Below, piece by piece: positions 50,291-59,934 of a stretch of DNA of 64,000 nt. The notes under the pieces were generated by a model. The model was not told the DNA's origin and made no database searches. It was given only the letters and a program-made list of their open reading frames with translations. Position 1 is the stretch's first letter. The number at the start of each line of letters is the position of its first letter. The stretch is from TMP-86 sp031394735 (GTDB taxonomy: Bacteria; Pseudomonadota; Gammaproteobacteria; Steroidobacterales; Steroidobacteraceae), in NCBI GenBank assembly GCA_031394735.1, contig JANMXI010000287.1, positions 18,598-82,597 of the forward strand, written 5' to 3'. The translations under genes and the position numbers were made by a program.

Positions 50291-51633
50291 GCGCAGCGCG
50301 ATTGAGCAGCACCGACCAGGCGACCGCGCAGGGAATTGGGCATGGCCTGCGTGATCAGCACGTCGGCGAACTGGTTGATCAACGAGGACGGCGCGTCGAA
50401 ATTGACCCAGCGGTTGTTCTCGGTGCGTCCGGCCAGCTGCGCGGCATTGCGCTTGGAGGGTCGCTGCACCAGCACTCTCTGCGTGCTGCCCACCATGCGC
50501 TCGGAGATGGCGCGCGACTGCGCGTTCAGCTGATCCTGCAACCGCGTCAGGCGCTGCTGTTTGAGGTGTGGCTCCACCTCGTCGGGCAGCGACGCCGCCG
50601 GAGTTCCGGGCCTGCGACTGTAGAGAAACGAAAACGACTGATCAAACGCGGCGTCCGCGACAAGCCGCAGCGTGGCGTCGAAGTCTGCGTCAGTCTCGCC
50701 CGGAAAGCCGACGATGATGTCGGTGGAAATGCAGATGTCCGGCCGCACCGCTCGTAGCTTGCGCAACTTCTGCTTGTACTCGAGCACCGTGTGCCCGCGC
50801 TTCATGGCGGCGAGAATGCGATCCGATCCGCTCTGCACCGGCAGGTGCAGAAAATTGGCCAGCTTGGGAACGTGCGCATACGCCTCGATGAGGCTGTCGT
50901 TGAAGTCCAGCGGATGGGAGGTCATGAAGCGGATGCGTTCGACGCCCTCGAGCTGCGCGACATAGTGGATCAGGACGGCGAGGTCGGCGGCGGTGCCGTC
51001 CGCCATCACCCCTGCGTAAGCGTTGACGTTTTGACCCAGCAGCGTGATTTCTCGAACGCCCTGGCCGGCCAGTTGCCGCACTTCGACGAGCACCTGATCG
51101 AGGCCGCGGCTGATCTCCTCGCCCCGTGTATACGGCACCACGCAAAATGTGCAGTACTTGCTGCAGCCTTCCATGATCGACACGTACGCCGAGGCGCCGC
51201 TGGCGCGCGCGGCAGGCAGCGCATCGAATTTTTCAATTTCCGGAAAGCTGATGTCGACCTGCGGTCGTCCGCTGCCACGCAGCCCCTTGAGCATCTCGGG
51301 CAGGCGATGCAGCGTCTGCGGTCCGAACACCAGATCGACGAACGGCGCACGCGCGGTGATGCCCTCGCCTTCCTGCGAGGCCACGCAGCCCCCCACGCCG
51401 ATGACCACATGCGGCCGGGCCTGCTTGAACAGCCGCCATTCGCCCAGCAGGGAGAAGACCTTCTCCTGCGCCTTGTCGCGCACTGAACAAGTGTTGACCA
51501 GCAGCACGTCGGCCGCGGCGGCATCGTCGGTGAGCGTCAGGCCTTCGGCAGCCGCCAGCACGTCCCGCATTTTGTCGGAATCGTACTCGTTCATCTGGCA
51601 ACCAAAAGTTTTTATGTACAGGAGTCCGGGCAT
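50287..51633 (-). CDS. miaB: tRNA-2-methylthio-N6-dimethylallyladenosine synthase MiaB
   Basis: A 448-residue radical-SAM methylthiotransferase acting on A37 of tRNAs. The N-terminal UPF0004 domain has the auxiliary-cluster Cys residues (TFGCQMNEYDSDKM, VNTCSVRDKAQ, GVGGCVASQEG). The radical-SAM motif is CSKYCTFCVVPYTRG. The C-terminal TRAM domain is present (QRVLVQRPSKRNAAQLAGRT). ATG start at 51633. Divergent from def with about 40 bases between start codons. Confidence 0.97.
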   Translation of the reverse strand: MPGLLYIKTFGCQMNEYDSDKMRDVLAAAEGLTLTDDAAAADVLLVNTCSVRDKAQEKVFSLLGEWRLFKQARPHVVIGVGGCVASQEGEGITARAPFVDLVFGPQTLHRLPEMLKGLRGSGRPQVDISFPEIEKFDALPAARASGASAYVSIMEGCSKYCTFCVVPYTRGEEISRGLDQVLVEVRQLAGQGVREITLLGQNVNAYAGVMADGTAADLAVLIHYVAQLEGVERIRFMTSHPLDFNDSLIEAYAHVPKLANFLHLPVQSGSDRILAAMKRGHTVLEYKQKLRKLRAVRPDICISTDIIVGFPGETDADFDATLRLVADAAFDQSFSFLYSRRPGTPAASLPDEVEPHLKQQRLTRLQDQLNAQSRAISERMVGSTQRVLVQRPSKRNAAQLAGRTENNRWVNFDAPSSLINQFADVLITQAMPNSLRGRLVGAAQSRCA

Positions 51634-51673
51634 AGGCGAATCGCGATGGGCTGGATTAATATCGACATTCTAT

Positions 51674-52207
51674 ATGGCTATACGTGACGTTCTCAAAATG
51701 GGTGATCCGCGGCTGCTGGCCGTGTCCGAACCCGTACGCCGGTTCAACACCCCTGAATTGGCCGCCCTGCTCACCGACATGCAGGACACCCTGCAGCACC
51801 TGAACGGTGCCGGGCTTGCGGCACCTCAAATCGGCGTCAACCAGCGAGTTGTCATATTCGGTGTGGACCAAAATCCGCGCTACCCGGATGCCGACGCCGT
51901 GCCCTTCACGGTGCTGATCAACCCGGTCCTGATGCCGCTGGGCGCCGAACTCGAGGACGGCTGGGAGGGCTGCCTGTCGGTGCCCGGCATGCGCGGCCTC
52001 GTGCCCCGATACCGGGACCTGCAGTACACCGGAAAGGATGCGGCCGGGCAGCGTATCTACGCCCGAGCCTCCGGCTTCCACGCCCGGGTGGTGCAGCATG
52101 AAGTCGACCACCTGGACGGCATTCTCTACCCGCGGCGAATCCGCGACCTGACCCAATTCGGGTTCAGCGACGCGCTGTTTCCGGGGGAAGACCTGCAGGA
52201 CGACTAG
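51674..52207 (+). CDS. def: Peptide deformylase
   Basis: A 177-residue metalloenzyme removing the formyl group of nascent peptides. All three motifs are present: GAGLAAPQIGVNQ, GWEGCLSVPGMRGL (metal Cys) and VVQHEVDHLDGILYP (HEVDH, metal His and catalytic Glu). The ATG at 51674 begins the family start MAIRDVLKMGDPRLL; an open frame further up runs antisense to miaB. It is convergent with ssb 22 bases downstream. Confidence 0.97.
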   Translation: MAIRDVLKMGDPRLLAVSEPVRRFNTPELAALLTDMQDTLQHLNGAGLAAPQIGVNQRVVIFGVDQNPRYPDADAVPFTVLINPVLMPLGAELEDGWEGCLSVPGMRGLVPRYRDLQYTGKDAAGQRIYARASGFHARVVQHEVDHLDGILYPRRIRDLTQFGFSDALFPGEDLQDD

Positions 52208-52229
52208 CCTGCACGTAGCCCACCGCCGG

Positions 52230-52709
52230 CTAGAACGGAATGTCGTCGTCGAAGTCCTCCTTGCCGCCGCCGGCCGGGGCCGGTGCCGGTGCCTGATCGT
52301 AGTCATCGCGGGGCGGCGCGCTCATGCCTGAACCGGCGCGCTCTGCGCCGCCGCCGCCGCCAGCACCACCGCCGCGACCACCCAGCATCTGCATGTTGTC
52401 GGCGATGATCTCGGTGGTGTAACGCTCATTGCCCTGCTTGTCCTGCCATTTGCGGGTCCGCAGCTTGCCTTCGACGAAAACCTGCGAGCCCTTGCGCAGA
52501 TATTCGGCGGCGATTTCGCCCAAGCGCCCGAACAAGGCGATGCTGTGCCACTCGGTCCGCTCTTGCTGGGCACCGGAGGCCTTGTCCTTCCACGACTCGC
52601 TGGTGGCGATGCGGATGTTGGTGACCGTCATGCCGCTGGGCATGGAACGCGTTTCCGGATCTGCACCGAGGTTGCCGACCAGAATGACTTTATTGACGCC
52701 GCGAGCCAT
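52230..52709 (-). CDS. ssb: Single-stranded DNA-binding protein
   Basis: A 159-residue SSB: the N-terminal OB fold (GVNKVILVGNLGADPETR; TEWHSIALFGRLGEIAAEYL; KGSQVFVEGKLRTRKWQDK), a Gly/Pro-rich linker and the acidic tip DFDDDIPF that recruits partners. ATG with AGGAG ribosome-binding site 8 bases upstream. Part of the conserved ssb-MFS-uvrA neighbourhood. Confidence 0.98.
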   Translation of the reverse strand: MARGVNKVILVGNLGADPETRSMPSGMTVTNIRIATSESWKDKASGAQQERTEWHSIALFGRLGEIAAEYLRKGSQVFVEGKLRTRKWQDKQGNERYTTEIIADNMQMLGGRGGGAGGGGGAERAGSGMSAPPRDDYDQAPAPAPAGGGKEDFDDDIPF

Positions 52710-52778
52710 CGTGCACTCCTACCCATTCGTTGATTTGATGGGTGAATTGTACCGCAAGATCGCACGCCGGACGGCGCA

Positions 52779-53969
52779 TCACGCGTCGCGTTCGTGCAGA
52801 TATAGCAGGCACGCCAGCCAGATCGCCGCCACTGCAGAGCCTGCGGCAAAGACATTGCCGATCGCAAGCCCGGCGTTGAGGAGCAGCCCCGCCAAGGTAC
52901 CTCCCACGCCGGCCCCGATGAACTGCGCCGTGGCGAACACACCCATCGCGGCGCCGCGCGAAGCGGGCTCCGCGACCAGCGATACGCGCGCCGGCAATTG
53001 CGCCTCGAGAAAATTGAAGGCACCGAAAAAAACCGTCATCCCCCCATAAACGCTGCTCTCGCTGCCCGCGGCGGCAAACATCCAGAGCATCGATGCCGCC
53101 AACAGCAACACGCCCAACTGCGTGATGCGTCTGGGATTTTTCGATTTCTCGAACACCCTCAACAGGGGCACGGTGAAAAGCAGCGAGAGCACGAACTCCG
53201 AGGCGTAGACGTGCCAATGGGTCGCCACGGCCAGATGCAAGGAATCATGGAGAATCTGCGGTACCGCGACGAAGGTGGCGGTGAGTGAAAAATGTACGCT
53301 GAAGATGCCGACATAGGTGAGCAGCAGCGGTGTTTTCCACAAGGCAGGGGTCAGCGCCGAGTCGCGCAAGGTTCGCTGCGCGGACGCAGGCTCTGGTACC
53401 AAATACAATGCCCCGAGCGAGGCGACCCCCAGCACCGCCATGCAGGCAAAAATCCCATTGACGCCAAACGCGCCTTCCAGCGCGGGCCCGGCCAGCAGCG
53501 AGATGATGAAACACACGCCGATGCTGATGCCGATGATGGCCATGACACGCGTACGTACCTGCGGGCGCGTCACGTCGGCAACCAGTGCCGTCACCGCGGA
53601 GGAGATGGCGCCGGCGCCCTGCAACAAGCGCGCGAGAATGACGCCGATGATGGAGTGCGTGAAAATTCCCACCACCGACCCGAGGATGAACAGGACGAGG
53701 CCGCCGGCGATCACCGGCTGGCGCCCGATGCGATCCGACAAGCGTCCCGCCGGGATCTGCAACAATCCTTGCGCCAACGCATAGGCGCCGACTGCAAATC
53801 CCGCCAGCCGCTGTGACCCGCCGGGCAGCGAACGGACGTACAGGTCGAGCACCGGCAGCAGTAGAAACAGCCCCAGAATCCGCGTGGCGTAAATGCCGGT
53901 GAGCGCTGCCGTCGCGCGCCGCTCTGCGGGCAGCATCTGCAGCTTGGTGGTCTGGACTTGCACCGTCAT
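52779..53969 (-). CDS. MFS transporter (ssb-uvrA linked)
   Basis: A 396-residue 12-helix MFS permease with the A-motif variant GRLSDRIGRQPVIAGGLVLF and ATRILGLFLLLPVLDLYVRSL at the start. This family is typically encoded between ssb and uvrA in gammaproteobacteria (YajR-like layout but without a C-terminal domain). The substrate is unknown. Divergent from uvrA with 98 bases between starts; ssb follows after 69 bases. Confidence 0.92.
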   Translation of the reverse strand: MTVQVQTTKLQMLPAERRATAALTGIYATRILGLFLLLPVLDLYVRSLPGGSQRLAGFAVGAYALAQGLLQIPAGRLSDRIGRQPVIAGGLVLFILGSVVGIFTHSIIGVILARLLQGAGAISSAVTALVADVTRPQVRTRVMAIIGISIGVCFIISLLAGPALEGAFGVNGIFACMAVLGVASLGALYLVPEPASAQRTLRDSALTPALWKTPLLLTYVGIFSVHFSLTATFVAVPQILHDSLHLAVATHWHVYASEFVLSLLFTVPLLRVFEKSKNPRRITQLGVLLLAASMLWMFAAAGSESSVYGGMTVFFGAFNFLEAQLPARVSLVAEPASRGAAMGVFATAQFIGAGVGGTLAGLLLNAGLAIGNVFAAGSAVAAIWLACLLYLHERDA

Positions 53970-54067
53970 TATTGGTGAGCTTTCCCTTGAATTTGCGCGT
54001 TACATGCGGCCACGCACCGGCACGTTTTGCGCCCCTCCCGACGGCCGCGAGTATACTAACCGGTTCA

Positions 54068-56971
54068 ATGCAAAGCATCCGCATCCGGGGCGCCCGGACC
54101 CACAATCTGAAGAATGTCGATCTCGACCTGCCGCGCGATCGGCTCATCGTGTTCACCGGTCCGTCCGGTTCGGGCAAGTCCTCGCTGGCCTTTGACACCA
54201 TTTATGCAGAAGGCCAGCGACGCTACGTGGAATCGCTGTCGGCTTATGCGCGCCAGTTCCTGTCGATGATGGAAAAGCCGGACATCGACTCGATCGAGGG
54301 ACTCTCCCCCGCCATCGCCATCGAACAGAAATCCACCTCGCACAATCCGCGCTCCACCGTCGGCACGGTGACCGAGATCTACGACTACCTGCGCCTGCTG
54401 TTCGCGCGCGCCGGCACGCCGCGCTGCCCGGATCACCACATCGATCTGGCGGCGCAGACGGTCAGCCAGATGGTCGACTCCGCGCTGGATCATCCGGAAG
54501 GCACCGCGATGTTGCTGCTGGCGCCGGTGATCGCCAATCGCAAGGGCGAGCATTCCGAAGTGCTGGAGGACCTGCAGGCCCGCGGCTTCGTGCGTGCGCG
54601 CATCGACGGCAAAGTCGTGGAACTGGACGACGCGCCCAAACTCGACCTGCGCCGCAAACACAGCATCGAGGTGATCGTCGATCGCTTCAAGGTCCGCCCC
54701 GATCTGGCCTCCCGCCTGGCTGAATCGTTCGAAACCGCGTTGCGGCTAGGCTCGGGCGTCGCGCGCCTGGCGTACCTGGACGATGCGGGCCGTGAAGAAA
54801 AAGTGTTCTCCGACAAATTCGCCTGCCCGATCTGCGACTACAGCCTGAGCGAATTGGAGCCGCGTCTGTTCTCCTTCAACAGTCCGGTGGGCGCCTGTCC
54901 CGCCTGTGACGGCCTGGGCACCCAGGAATTCTTCGATCCGGAGAAGATCGTCGGCAATGCGCAACTGTCGCTCGCGGGCGGCGCGGTGCGCGGCTGGGAT
55001 CGCCGCAATGCCTACTACTTCCAACTCATTCAATCCCTGGCACGACACTTCAAGTTCGACATCGAAGCACCGTTCGAGTCGCTCGGTGAATCGGTGCGCA
55101 AGCTCGTGCTGTTCGGCAGCGGCGAGGCGGAATTGGATTTCAAGTATCTGGATGGCAAGGGCGGCACGATCAAGCGGCGTCACGCCTTCGAAGGCATCGT
55201 CAACAACATGGAGCGGCGCTACCGCGAAACCGAATCCACGGCCGTGCGCGAGGAACTCTCCAAATACCGCTCGAACCGCCCCTGCGCAGAATGCCACGGC
55301 ACGCGCCTGAACCGCGCCGCGCGCAATGTATTCGTCGACGGCCGCAATGTCGCCGATCTGTCCAAGCTGTCGGTGGCGCGCGCGGTGGAATTCTTCGGCG
55401 CACTGACCCTGGCGGGTTGGCGCGGTGAAATTGCCGCCAAGATCGTCGTCGAAATCGGCAACCGCCTCGGGTTCCTCGCCAATGTCGGACTTGCATACCT
55501 GACGCTGGATAGAAGCGCCGACACCCTGTCTGGCGGCGAAGCGCAACGCATACGCCTCGCGAGTCAAATTGGCTCAGGATTGGTCGGCGTCATGTACATT
55601 TTGGATGAGCCGTCGATCGGGCTGCACCAGCGCGACAATCAACGCCTGCTCGACACGCTGGTGCGGCTGCGCGATCTGGGCAACACCGTCATCGTGGTTG
55701 AGCACGACGAAGAAGCCATCCTGCAGGCCGATCATGTCGTGGATCTGGGTCCCGGGGCCGGCGTGCACGGCGGCACCGTGGTTGCGCAGGGAACCCCCGC
55801 GCAGATCGCAAGCAGCGTTGCGTCCATCACCGGTCAGTTCCTCAGTGGCACGCGCGCCATCGAGGTGCCGCATCGGCGCGCAGCCTTCGATCCGCAGCGT
55901 GCGCTGCGGGTAATCGGGGCCACGGCCAACAATCTGAAAAATGTCACGGCGGAGTTTCCGCTCGGGGCCATGACCTGCGTCACCGGCGTCTCGGGCTCCG
56001 GAAAATCCACGCTGATCAACGACACCTTGTTTCGCGCGGTGGCAACACAGCTCAATCATGCCGCTGCGGGCGACGCACACTTTGATCGCATCGTCGGACT
56101 CGAGCACATAGACCGCGTCATCGACATCGACCAGGCGCCGATCGGCCGCACGCCGCGCTCCAACCCTGCCACGTACACCGGACTGTTCGCGCCGATCCGC
56201 GAGATCTTCGCCGCCGTTCCTGAAAGCCGAACGCGCGGCTATGAGCCGGGGCGCTTCAGCTTCAACGTCAAAGGCGGGCGCTGCGAAGCCTGTCAGGGCG
56301 ATGGCGTCATCAAGGTGGAGATGCATTTTCTGCCCGATGTGTACGTGGCCTGCGATGTCTGCAAGGGCAAGCGCTATAACCGCGAGACGCTGGAAATCCG
56401 CTTCAAGGGCCGGAACATCTACGAAGTGCTCGATATGACGGTGGAAGACGCGCTGCCGGTGTTCGCCGCCATTCCGGCCGTGGCTCCTAAATTGCAAACT
56501 TTGCTGGACGTGGGGCTGTCCTATGTACGTCTGGGTCAAAGCGCCACGACGCTGTCGGGCGGCGAAGCCCAGCGCGTCAAACTGGCAAAAGAGTTATCCA
56601 AGCGCGCCACCGGACGCACGTTATATATCCTTGACGAACCCACCACCGGGTTGCATTTCACCGACATCGAGCAACTGCTCAAGGTGCTGACCCGCTTGCG
56701 CGACGAAGGCAACACCGTCATCGTCATCGAACACAATCTGGATGTCATCAAGACGGCGGATTGGGTGGTGGACTTGGGGCCGGAGGGCGGTGATGGCGGC
56801 GGCAGCATCGTTGCCGTGGGTACGCCGGAACAGATCGCGGCGAATCACGACTCCCACACCGGTCGCTATCTGCGCGCGACGCTGGAACGCGAGGCCGCAC
56901 GCAAATCCGCGCGGACCAAACCGGGGAGTTCCGCGACAGGCGCCGCCGCGCCGGTGCGCAAGCGAGCCTGA
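54068..56971 (+). CDS. uvrA: Excinuclease ABC subunit UvrA
   Basis: A 967-residue damage-recognition ATPase of nucleotide excision repair. N-terminal MQSIRIRGARTHNLKNVDL from ATG 54068 is the family start. Walker A motifs GPSGSGKSSLA and GVSGSGKSTLI; ABC signatures LSGGEAQRIRLASQ and LSGGEAQRVKLAKE. Zinc-finger pairs CPICDYS...CPACDGLG and CEACQGDG...CDVCKGKRY are intact. A TATACT at 54052-54057, 10 bases before the ATG, could be a -10 giving a very short leader. No LexA box was seen. Its last 106 bases are shared with the convergent BtuF-like gene. Confidence 0.98.
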   Translation: MQSIRIRGARTHNLKNVDLDLPRDRLIVFTGPSGSGKSSLAFDTIYAEGQRRYVESLSAYARQFLSMMEKPDIDSIEGLSPAIAIEQKSTSHNPRSTVGTVTEIYDYLRLLFARAGTPRCPDHHIDLAAQTVSQMVDSALDHPEGTAMLLLAPVIANRKGEHSEVLEDLQARGFVRARIDGKVVELDDAPKLDLRRKHSIEVIVDRFKVRPDLASRLAESFETALRLGSGVARLAYLDDAGREEKVFSDKFACPICDYSLSELEPRLFSFNSPVGACPACDGLGTQEFFDPEKIVGNAQLSLAGGAVRGWDRRNAYYFQLIQSLARHFKFDIEAPFESLGESVRKLVLFGSGEAELDFKYLDGKGGTIKRRHAFEGIVNNMERRYRETESTAVREELSKYRSNRPCAECHGTRLNRAARNVFVDGRNVADLSKLSVARAVEFFGALTLAGWRGEIAAKIVVEIGNRLGFLANVGLAYLTLDRSADTLSGGEAQRIRLASQIGSGLVGVMYILDEPSIGLHQRDNQRLLDTLVRLRDLGNTVIVVEHDEEAILQADHVVDLGPGAGVHGGTVVAQGTPAQIASSVASITGQFLSGTRAIEVPHRRAAFDPQRALRVIGATANNLKNVTAEFPLGAMTCVTGVSGSGKSTLINDTLFRAVATQLNHAAAGDAHFDRIVGLEHIDRVIDIDQAPIGRTPRSNPATYTGLFAPIREIFAAVPESRTRGYEPGRFSFNVKGGRCEACQGDGVIKVEMHFLPDVYVACDVCKGKRYNRETLEIRFKGRNIYEVLDMTVEDALPVFAAIPAVAPKLQTLLDVGLSYVRLGQSATTLSGGEAQRVKLAKELSKRATGRTLYILDEPTTGLHFTDIEQLLKVLTRLRDEGNTVIVIEHNLDVIKTADWVVDLGPEGGDGGGSIVAVGTPEQIAANHDSHTGRYLRATLEREAARKSARTKPGSSATGAAAPVRKRA

Positions 56972-57864
56972 TCCAAGGTATTGCACAACTGCTCGACGCC
57001 CTGCAAAATCCGCGGCGTCATGCGGTTCAGCAGATCCGGTTCGATGAGGTAGATGCGCTGCGTGCGGGCGGCGTTGAGATCCGAAAACCGCGCCCACGCG
57101 CGCGCCTGCCGGGCACCCTCCGTGCCGGTTGCCGCGACGATGATCACATCGGGATTTCGCGCGAGCACGCCCTCGGTGTCGACCACCGGCGCCAGGCCCT
57201 TCAGGTCGGAAAAAACATTGGTCGCACCGCAGAGATTCAGCACTTCGCTGACCACATGCGCACCGGTCAGAGTGTACAGAGGCCGGTCCCAGACTTGGTA
57301 AAACACCTTGAGCGTGGCGCGACCTGAATAACGTTCGCGCAGACGCTGCAGATCAGCATGAAAGGTGGTGGCGGCTATGCGCGCCTCCGCCACTGTCCCG
57401 CCCAAGCGTCCGAATTCGATCAATGCCGCTTCGATGTCGGCCAGACTCCGCTGCTCGGTGCCATACAGAGTCAACCCCAGAGATTGCAATTGCTCCTGTT
57501 GCCGCTTCGGCGTGCCGCTTTTCCAATACACGACCAGATCGGGCTTCAAGGCGATCAGACGCTCGACGTCGATGGCGAATACATCCGCCACGCGTTCAAT
57601 GCGCTTTGCCTCCTGCGGATAGTTGCTGAAGGCGTCGGCGCCAATCAATCGCCCGCCCGCGCCCACTGCAAAAAACAACTCGGTGATATGCGGACTGAGA
57701 CTGACGATCCGGGTCGCGGGCAGATGCGCCGGTGAGTTGGCAGGCGCCGCGTACCAGGCGCTGGTGGCGAGCAGCACCGCGGCCGCCAGCGCCGTCGCAA
57801 ACCGGTGCGGTAGCGTCGGACAGCGCCGCGTTGCATAATTCGCGGCCACGAAGGGGTGGTTCAT
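56866..57864 (-). CDS. btuF: Cobalamin-type ABC transporter substrate-binding protein (BtuF-like)
   Basis: A 332-residue periplasmic binding protein: signal peptide (FATALAAAVLLATSAWYAAP), then the class III fold (RIVSLSPHITELFFAVGAGG, GADAFSNYPQEAKRIERV, LIALKPDLVVYWKSGTPKRQ, ATNVFSDLKGLAPVVDTEGV, RIYLIEPDLLNRMTPRI). This matches vitamin B12 or cobamide binding (BtuF). No BtuCD transporter is nearby, so the ligand is uncertain (corrinoid or iron chelate). Its 3' 106 bases overlap the end of uvrA, adding an unusual C-terminal tail; its start ATG shares one base with the divergent aminotransferase start. Confidence 0.85.
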   Translation of the reverse strand: MNHPFVAANYATRRCPTLPHRFATALAAAVLLATSAWYAAPANSPAHLPATRIVSLSPHITELFFAVGAGGRLIGADAFSNYPQEAKRIERVADVFAIDVERLIALKPDLVVYWKSGTPKRQQEQLQSLGLTLYGTEQRSLADIEAALIEFGRLGGTVAEARIAATTFHADLQRLRERYSGRATLKVFYQVWDRPLYTLTGAHVVSEVLNLCGATNVFSDLKGLAPVVDTEGVLARNPDVIIVAATGTEGARQARAWARFSDLNAARTQRIYLIEPDLLNRMTPRILQGVEQLCNTLDQARLRTGAAAPVAELPGLVRADLRAASRSSVARR

Positions 57865-59060
57865 TGTTTCAAGATCTCAAAGCATTGCCGGAAGATTCGA
57901 TTCTAGGGCTCATGGGCAAGTTTCGCGCAGATATAACCCGCGAAAAAATCGACCTGGGCGTGGGTGTGTTCCGCGACGAGGCAGGCAATACGCCGGTGCT
58001 GGAATGCGTGCGCCGGGCGGAAGGCCGGATCCTGCGCGATCAAATCACCAAGTCCTATGTGGCGCCGGCCGGCCGCGCGGAATTCAACACACTGGTGCAA
58101 TCGCTGGTGCTGGGCGACACCCACCCGGTCATCACCAACTCCCGCTCGCGCACCGTGCAATCGCCGGGCGGATGCGGCGCGTTGCGGCTCGGTGCAGAAC
58201 TGATCAAGGTCGCTGCCCCGCAGGCGCAGGTCCATGTCAGCGATCCCACCTGGGGCAATCACGGGCCACTGCTCGGGGGCGCCGGACTGAAACTGCAGCG
58301 CTACCCGTACTATCATGCCGCCTCCCACCAGCTGAAATTCGACGCCATGCTCGAGGCGCTGCAGCGCTGCAATCCGGGCGATGTGGTGTTGTTGCACGCT
58401 TGCTGCCACAACCCTTCCGGAGCGGACCTCTCGCAACCTCAGTGGCATACAGTTCTGGATCTGCTCAAGCGCCGTCAGCTCGTTCCATTTCTCGATCTGG
58501 CCTATCTGGGATTCGGCGACGGCCAGGAAGCCGATTCGTTCGGCGTTCGACTGCTGACCGCCGAATTGCCGGAAAGCCTCGTGGCCGTGTCGTTTTCCAA
58601 GAATTTCGGCTTGTATCGCGAGCGCGTCGGGGCGCTGATCGCCATTGGCGCCGATAAGGCAAAGGCCGATGCCATGCAGAGCCACATGCTGCAAATTGCG
58701 CGCAGCATCTATTCCATGCCGCCGGATCACGGCGCGGCCGTGGTCGCCGACATCTTGAGCGATGCGCAACAACGCAAATTGTGGGAGAGCGAACTGGCGC
58801 AAATGCGCGGTCGCATCCAGTCCATGCGCAAACTGCTGTCCTCGACCTTGCGCCAGAAATCAGGGTCGGATCAATTTGATTTCATTCAAACGCAGCGTGG
58901 GATGTTCTCGCTGCTGGGGATCGCAGCACCGCTAGTGCTGCAGCTGCGCGAGCAGCATCACATCTACATGGTGCCGGATGGCCGCATGAATATCGCCGGG
59001 GTCACGCCACAAAACGTCGGACACCTGGCAGAGTCGATCCTCGCCGCCCTCAACCCTTGA
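57864..59060 (+). CDS. Aromatic amino acid/aspartate aminotransferase (class I)
   Basis: A 398-residue PLP enzyme of the AspC/TyrB family. The family start (LFQDLKALPEDSILGLM) places it at a TTG at 57864, with AAGGGG upstream. Motifs: VGVFRDEAGNTPVLECVRRA, SPGGCGALRLGAELI (cofactor loop), SDPTWGNH, LLHACCHNPSGAD (Asn), PFLDLAYLGFG (Asp/Tyr) and VAVSFSKNFGLYRERVGAL with the PLP Lys. It transaminates aromatic 2-oxo acids or oxaloacetate. Converges on the HDOD gene with overlapping stops inside a hairpin. Confidence 0.92.
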   Translation: MFQDLKALPEDSILGLMGKFRADITREKIDLGVGVFRDEAGNTPVLECVRRAEGRILRDQITKSYVAPAGRAEFNTLVQSLVLGDTHPVITNSRSRTVQSPGGCGALRLGAELIKVAAPQAQVHVSDPTWGNHGPLLGGAGLKLQRYPYYHAASHQLKFDAMLEALQRCNPGDVVLLHACCHNPSGADLSQPQWHTVLDLLKRRQLVPFLDLAYLGFGDGQEADSFGVRLLTAELPESLVAVSFSKNFGLYRERVGALIAIGADKAKADAMQSHMLQIARSIYSMPPDHGAAVVADILSDAQQRKLWESELAQMRGRIQSMRKLLSSTLRQKSGSDQFDFIQTQRGMFSLLGIAAPLVLQLREQHHIYMVPDGRMNIAGVTPQNVGHLAESILAALNP

Positions 59061-59066
59061 GGGCGG
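59044..59066. terminator. Hairpin spanning both stop codons of a convergent gene pair
   Basis: Arms CCGCCCTCAA and TTGAGGGCGG around CCC form a perfect 10-bp stem. It contains both the aminotransferase TGA (59058-59060) and the HDOD TGA (59050-59052 on the other strand). No T-tract follows on either side, so it is a weak or attenuating bidirectional terminator. Confidence 0.6.
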
Positions 59067-59934
59067 ATCGAAGGCTGGCAATCTCCACCGCCGATTCGCG
59101 CATGATGTCCGCCGCTTTGTCGGCCCGCAGTCGCAGCCGATCGATGACCGGTGAATCCTGCATCGCCACTTCAAGACCGGCGGCGTCGCTCGCAAAAGAG
59201 GCCATGAGGATGGCCGCGGCAACGACGTCGGACAGATCCGCCAGTTCATCGGATTCGCGGCTCAGATCGTCCTGCGCCGACACCGCTTCGGACATGGCTT
59301 CGGAAAACTCCCAGTTCTCCAGAATGGCCTTGCCGATGGCAGCGTGCCAGTCGCGAATCATGTTGTTCATTGCCTCTGGGTTCATGAACAATATCGGGTG
59401 CTTCTCGGCACGGGTCACGATGTAGAGCTTGCCGATGCCGTGCAGCAGGCCGGCCAGCATGGCCTCGTCCGGATTGATCTTGGTGAGCTTGGAGGCGAGC
59501 ACGAACGACAGGGCCGCCACATGCGTGCTGGATTCCCACAGGTCCTCCAGAAACTGCTCCAGTCCTTTGAGTTTGCTGGCGCTGCGAATCTGCGCCATCG
59601 CAAAGGAGATGGCGGCGCTGCGGACCATGTTGTGGCCCATGCGATTCACCGCCGTTCGCAGATCCGTGACCTGCTTGCCGGAGCGGTTGAGCATGGCCGA
59701 ATTGGACATTTTCAGAAGCCGGGCTGCCAGAGCGGGTTCCGATCCGACGATGCGGACCACTTGATCGACCGTGGAGGTTTCATCGGCCAGCGCACGACGC
59801 ACGCGCACCGCGACATCGGGAAACGAGGGCAACTCGACCCGGCCGCCGGACAATTCAACTGACAGGGATCGAACGAACTCAAATGCGGCGGTTTGCGCCG
59901 ATTCACCGGACTGGCTTGCTGCCTCCACACTCAT
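59050..59934 (-). CDS. HDOD domain protein
   Basis: A 294-residue signalling-type protein with the HDOD fold: VELPSFPDVAVRVRRALADE, VGSEPALAARLLKMSNSAML, LRTAVNRMGHNMVRSAAISF and LLHGIGKLYIVTRAEKHP; the HD-type metal site is degenerate as in the family. ATG 59934 is taken. HDOD proteins link to chemotaxis, twitching and second-messenger networks. No partner domain is fused. A GNAT gene starts 695 bases upstream on the same strand; no operon is evident. Confidence 0.9.
   Translation of the reverse strand: MSVEAASQSGESAQTAAFEFVRSLSVELSGGRVELPSFPDVAVRVRRALADETSTVDQVVRIVGSEPALAARLLKMSNSAMLNRSGKQVTDLRTAVNRMGHNMVRSAAISFAMAQIRSASKLKGLEQFLEDLWESSTHVAALSFVLASKLTKINPDEAMLAGLLHGIGKLYIVTRAEKHPILFMNPEAMNNMIRDWHAAIGKAILENWEFSEAMSEAVSAQDDLSRESDELADLSDVVAAAILMASFASDAAGLEVAMQDSPVIDRLRLRADKAADIMRESAVEIASLRSALKG

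Noticed and set aside
53970..54067. LexA (SOS) box ahead of uvrA
   Set aside because: No CTGT-N8-ACAG-like palindrome was found in the 98-base divergent region.
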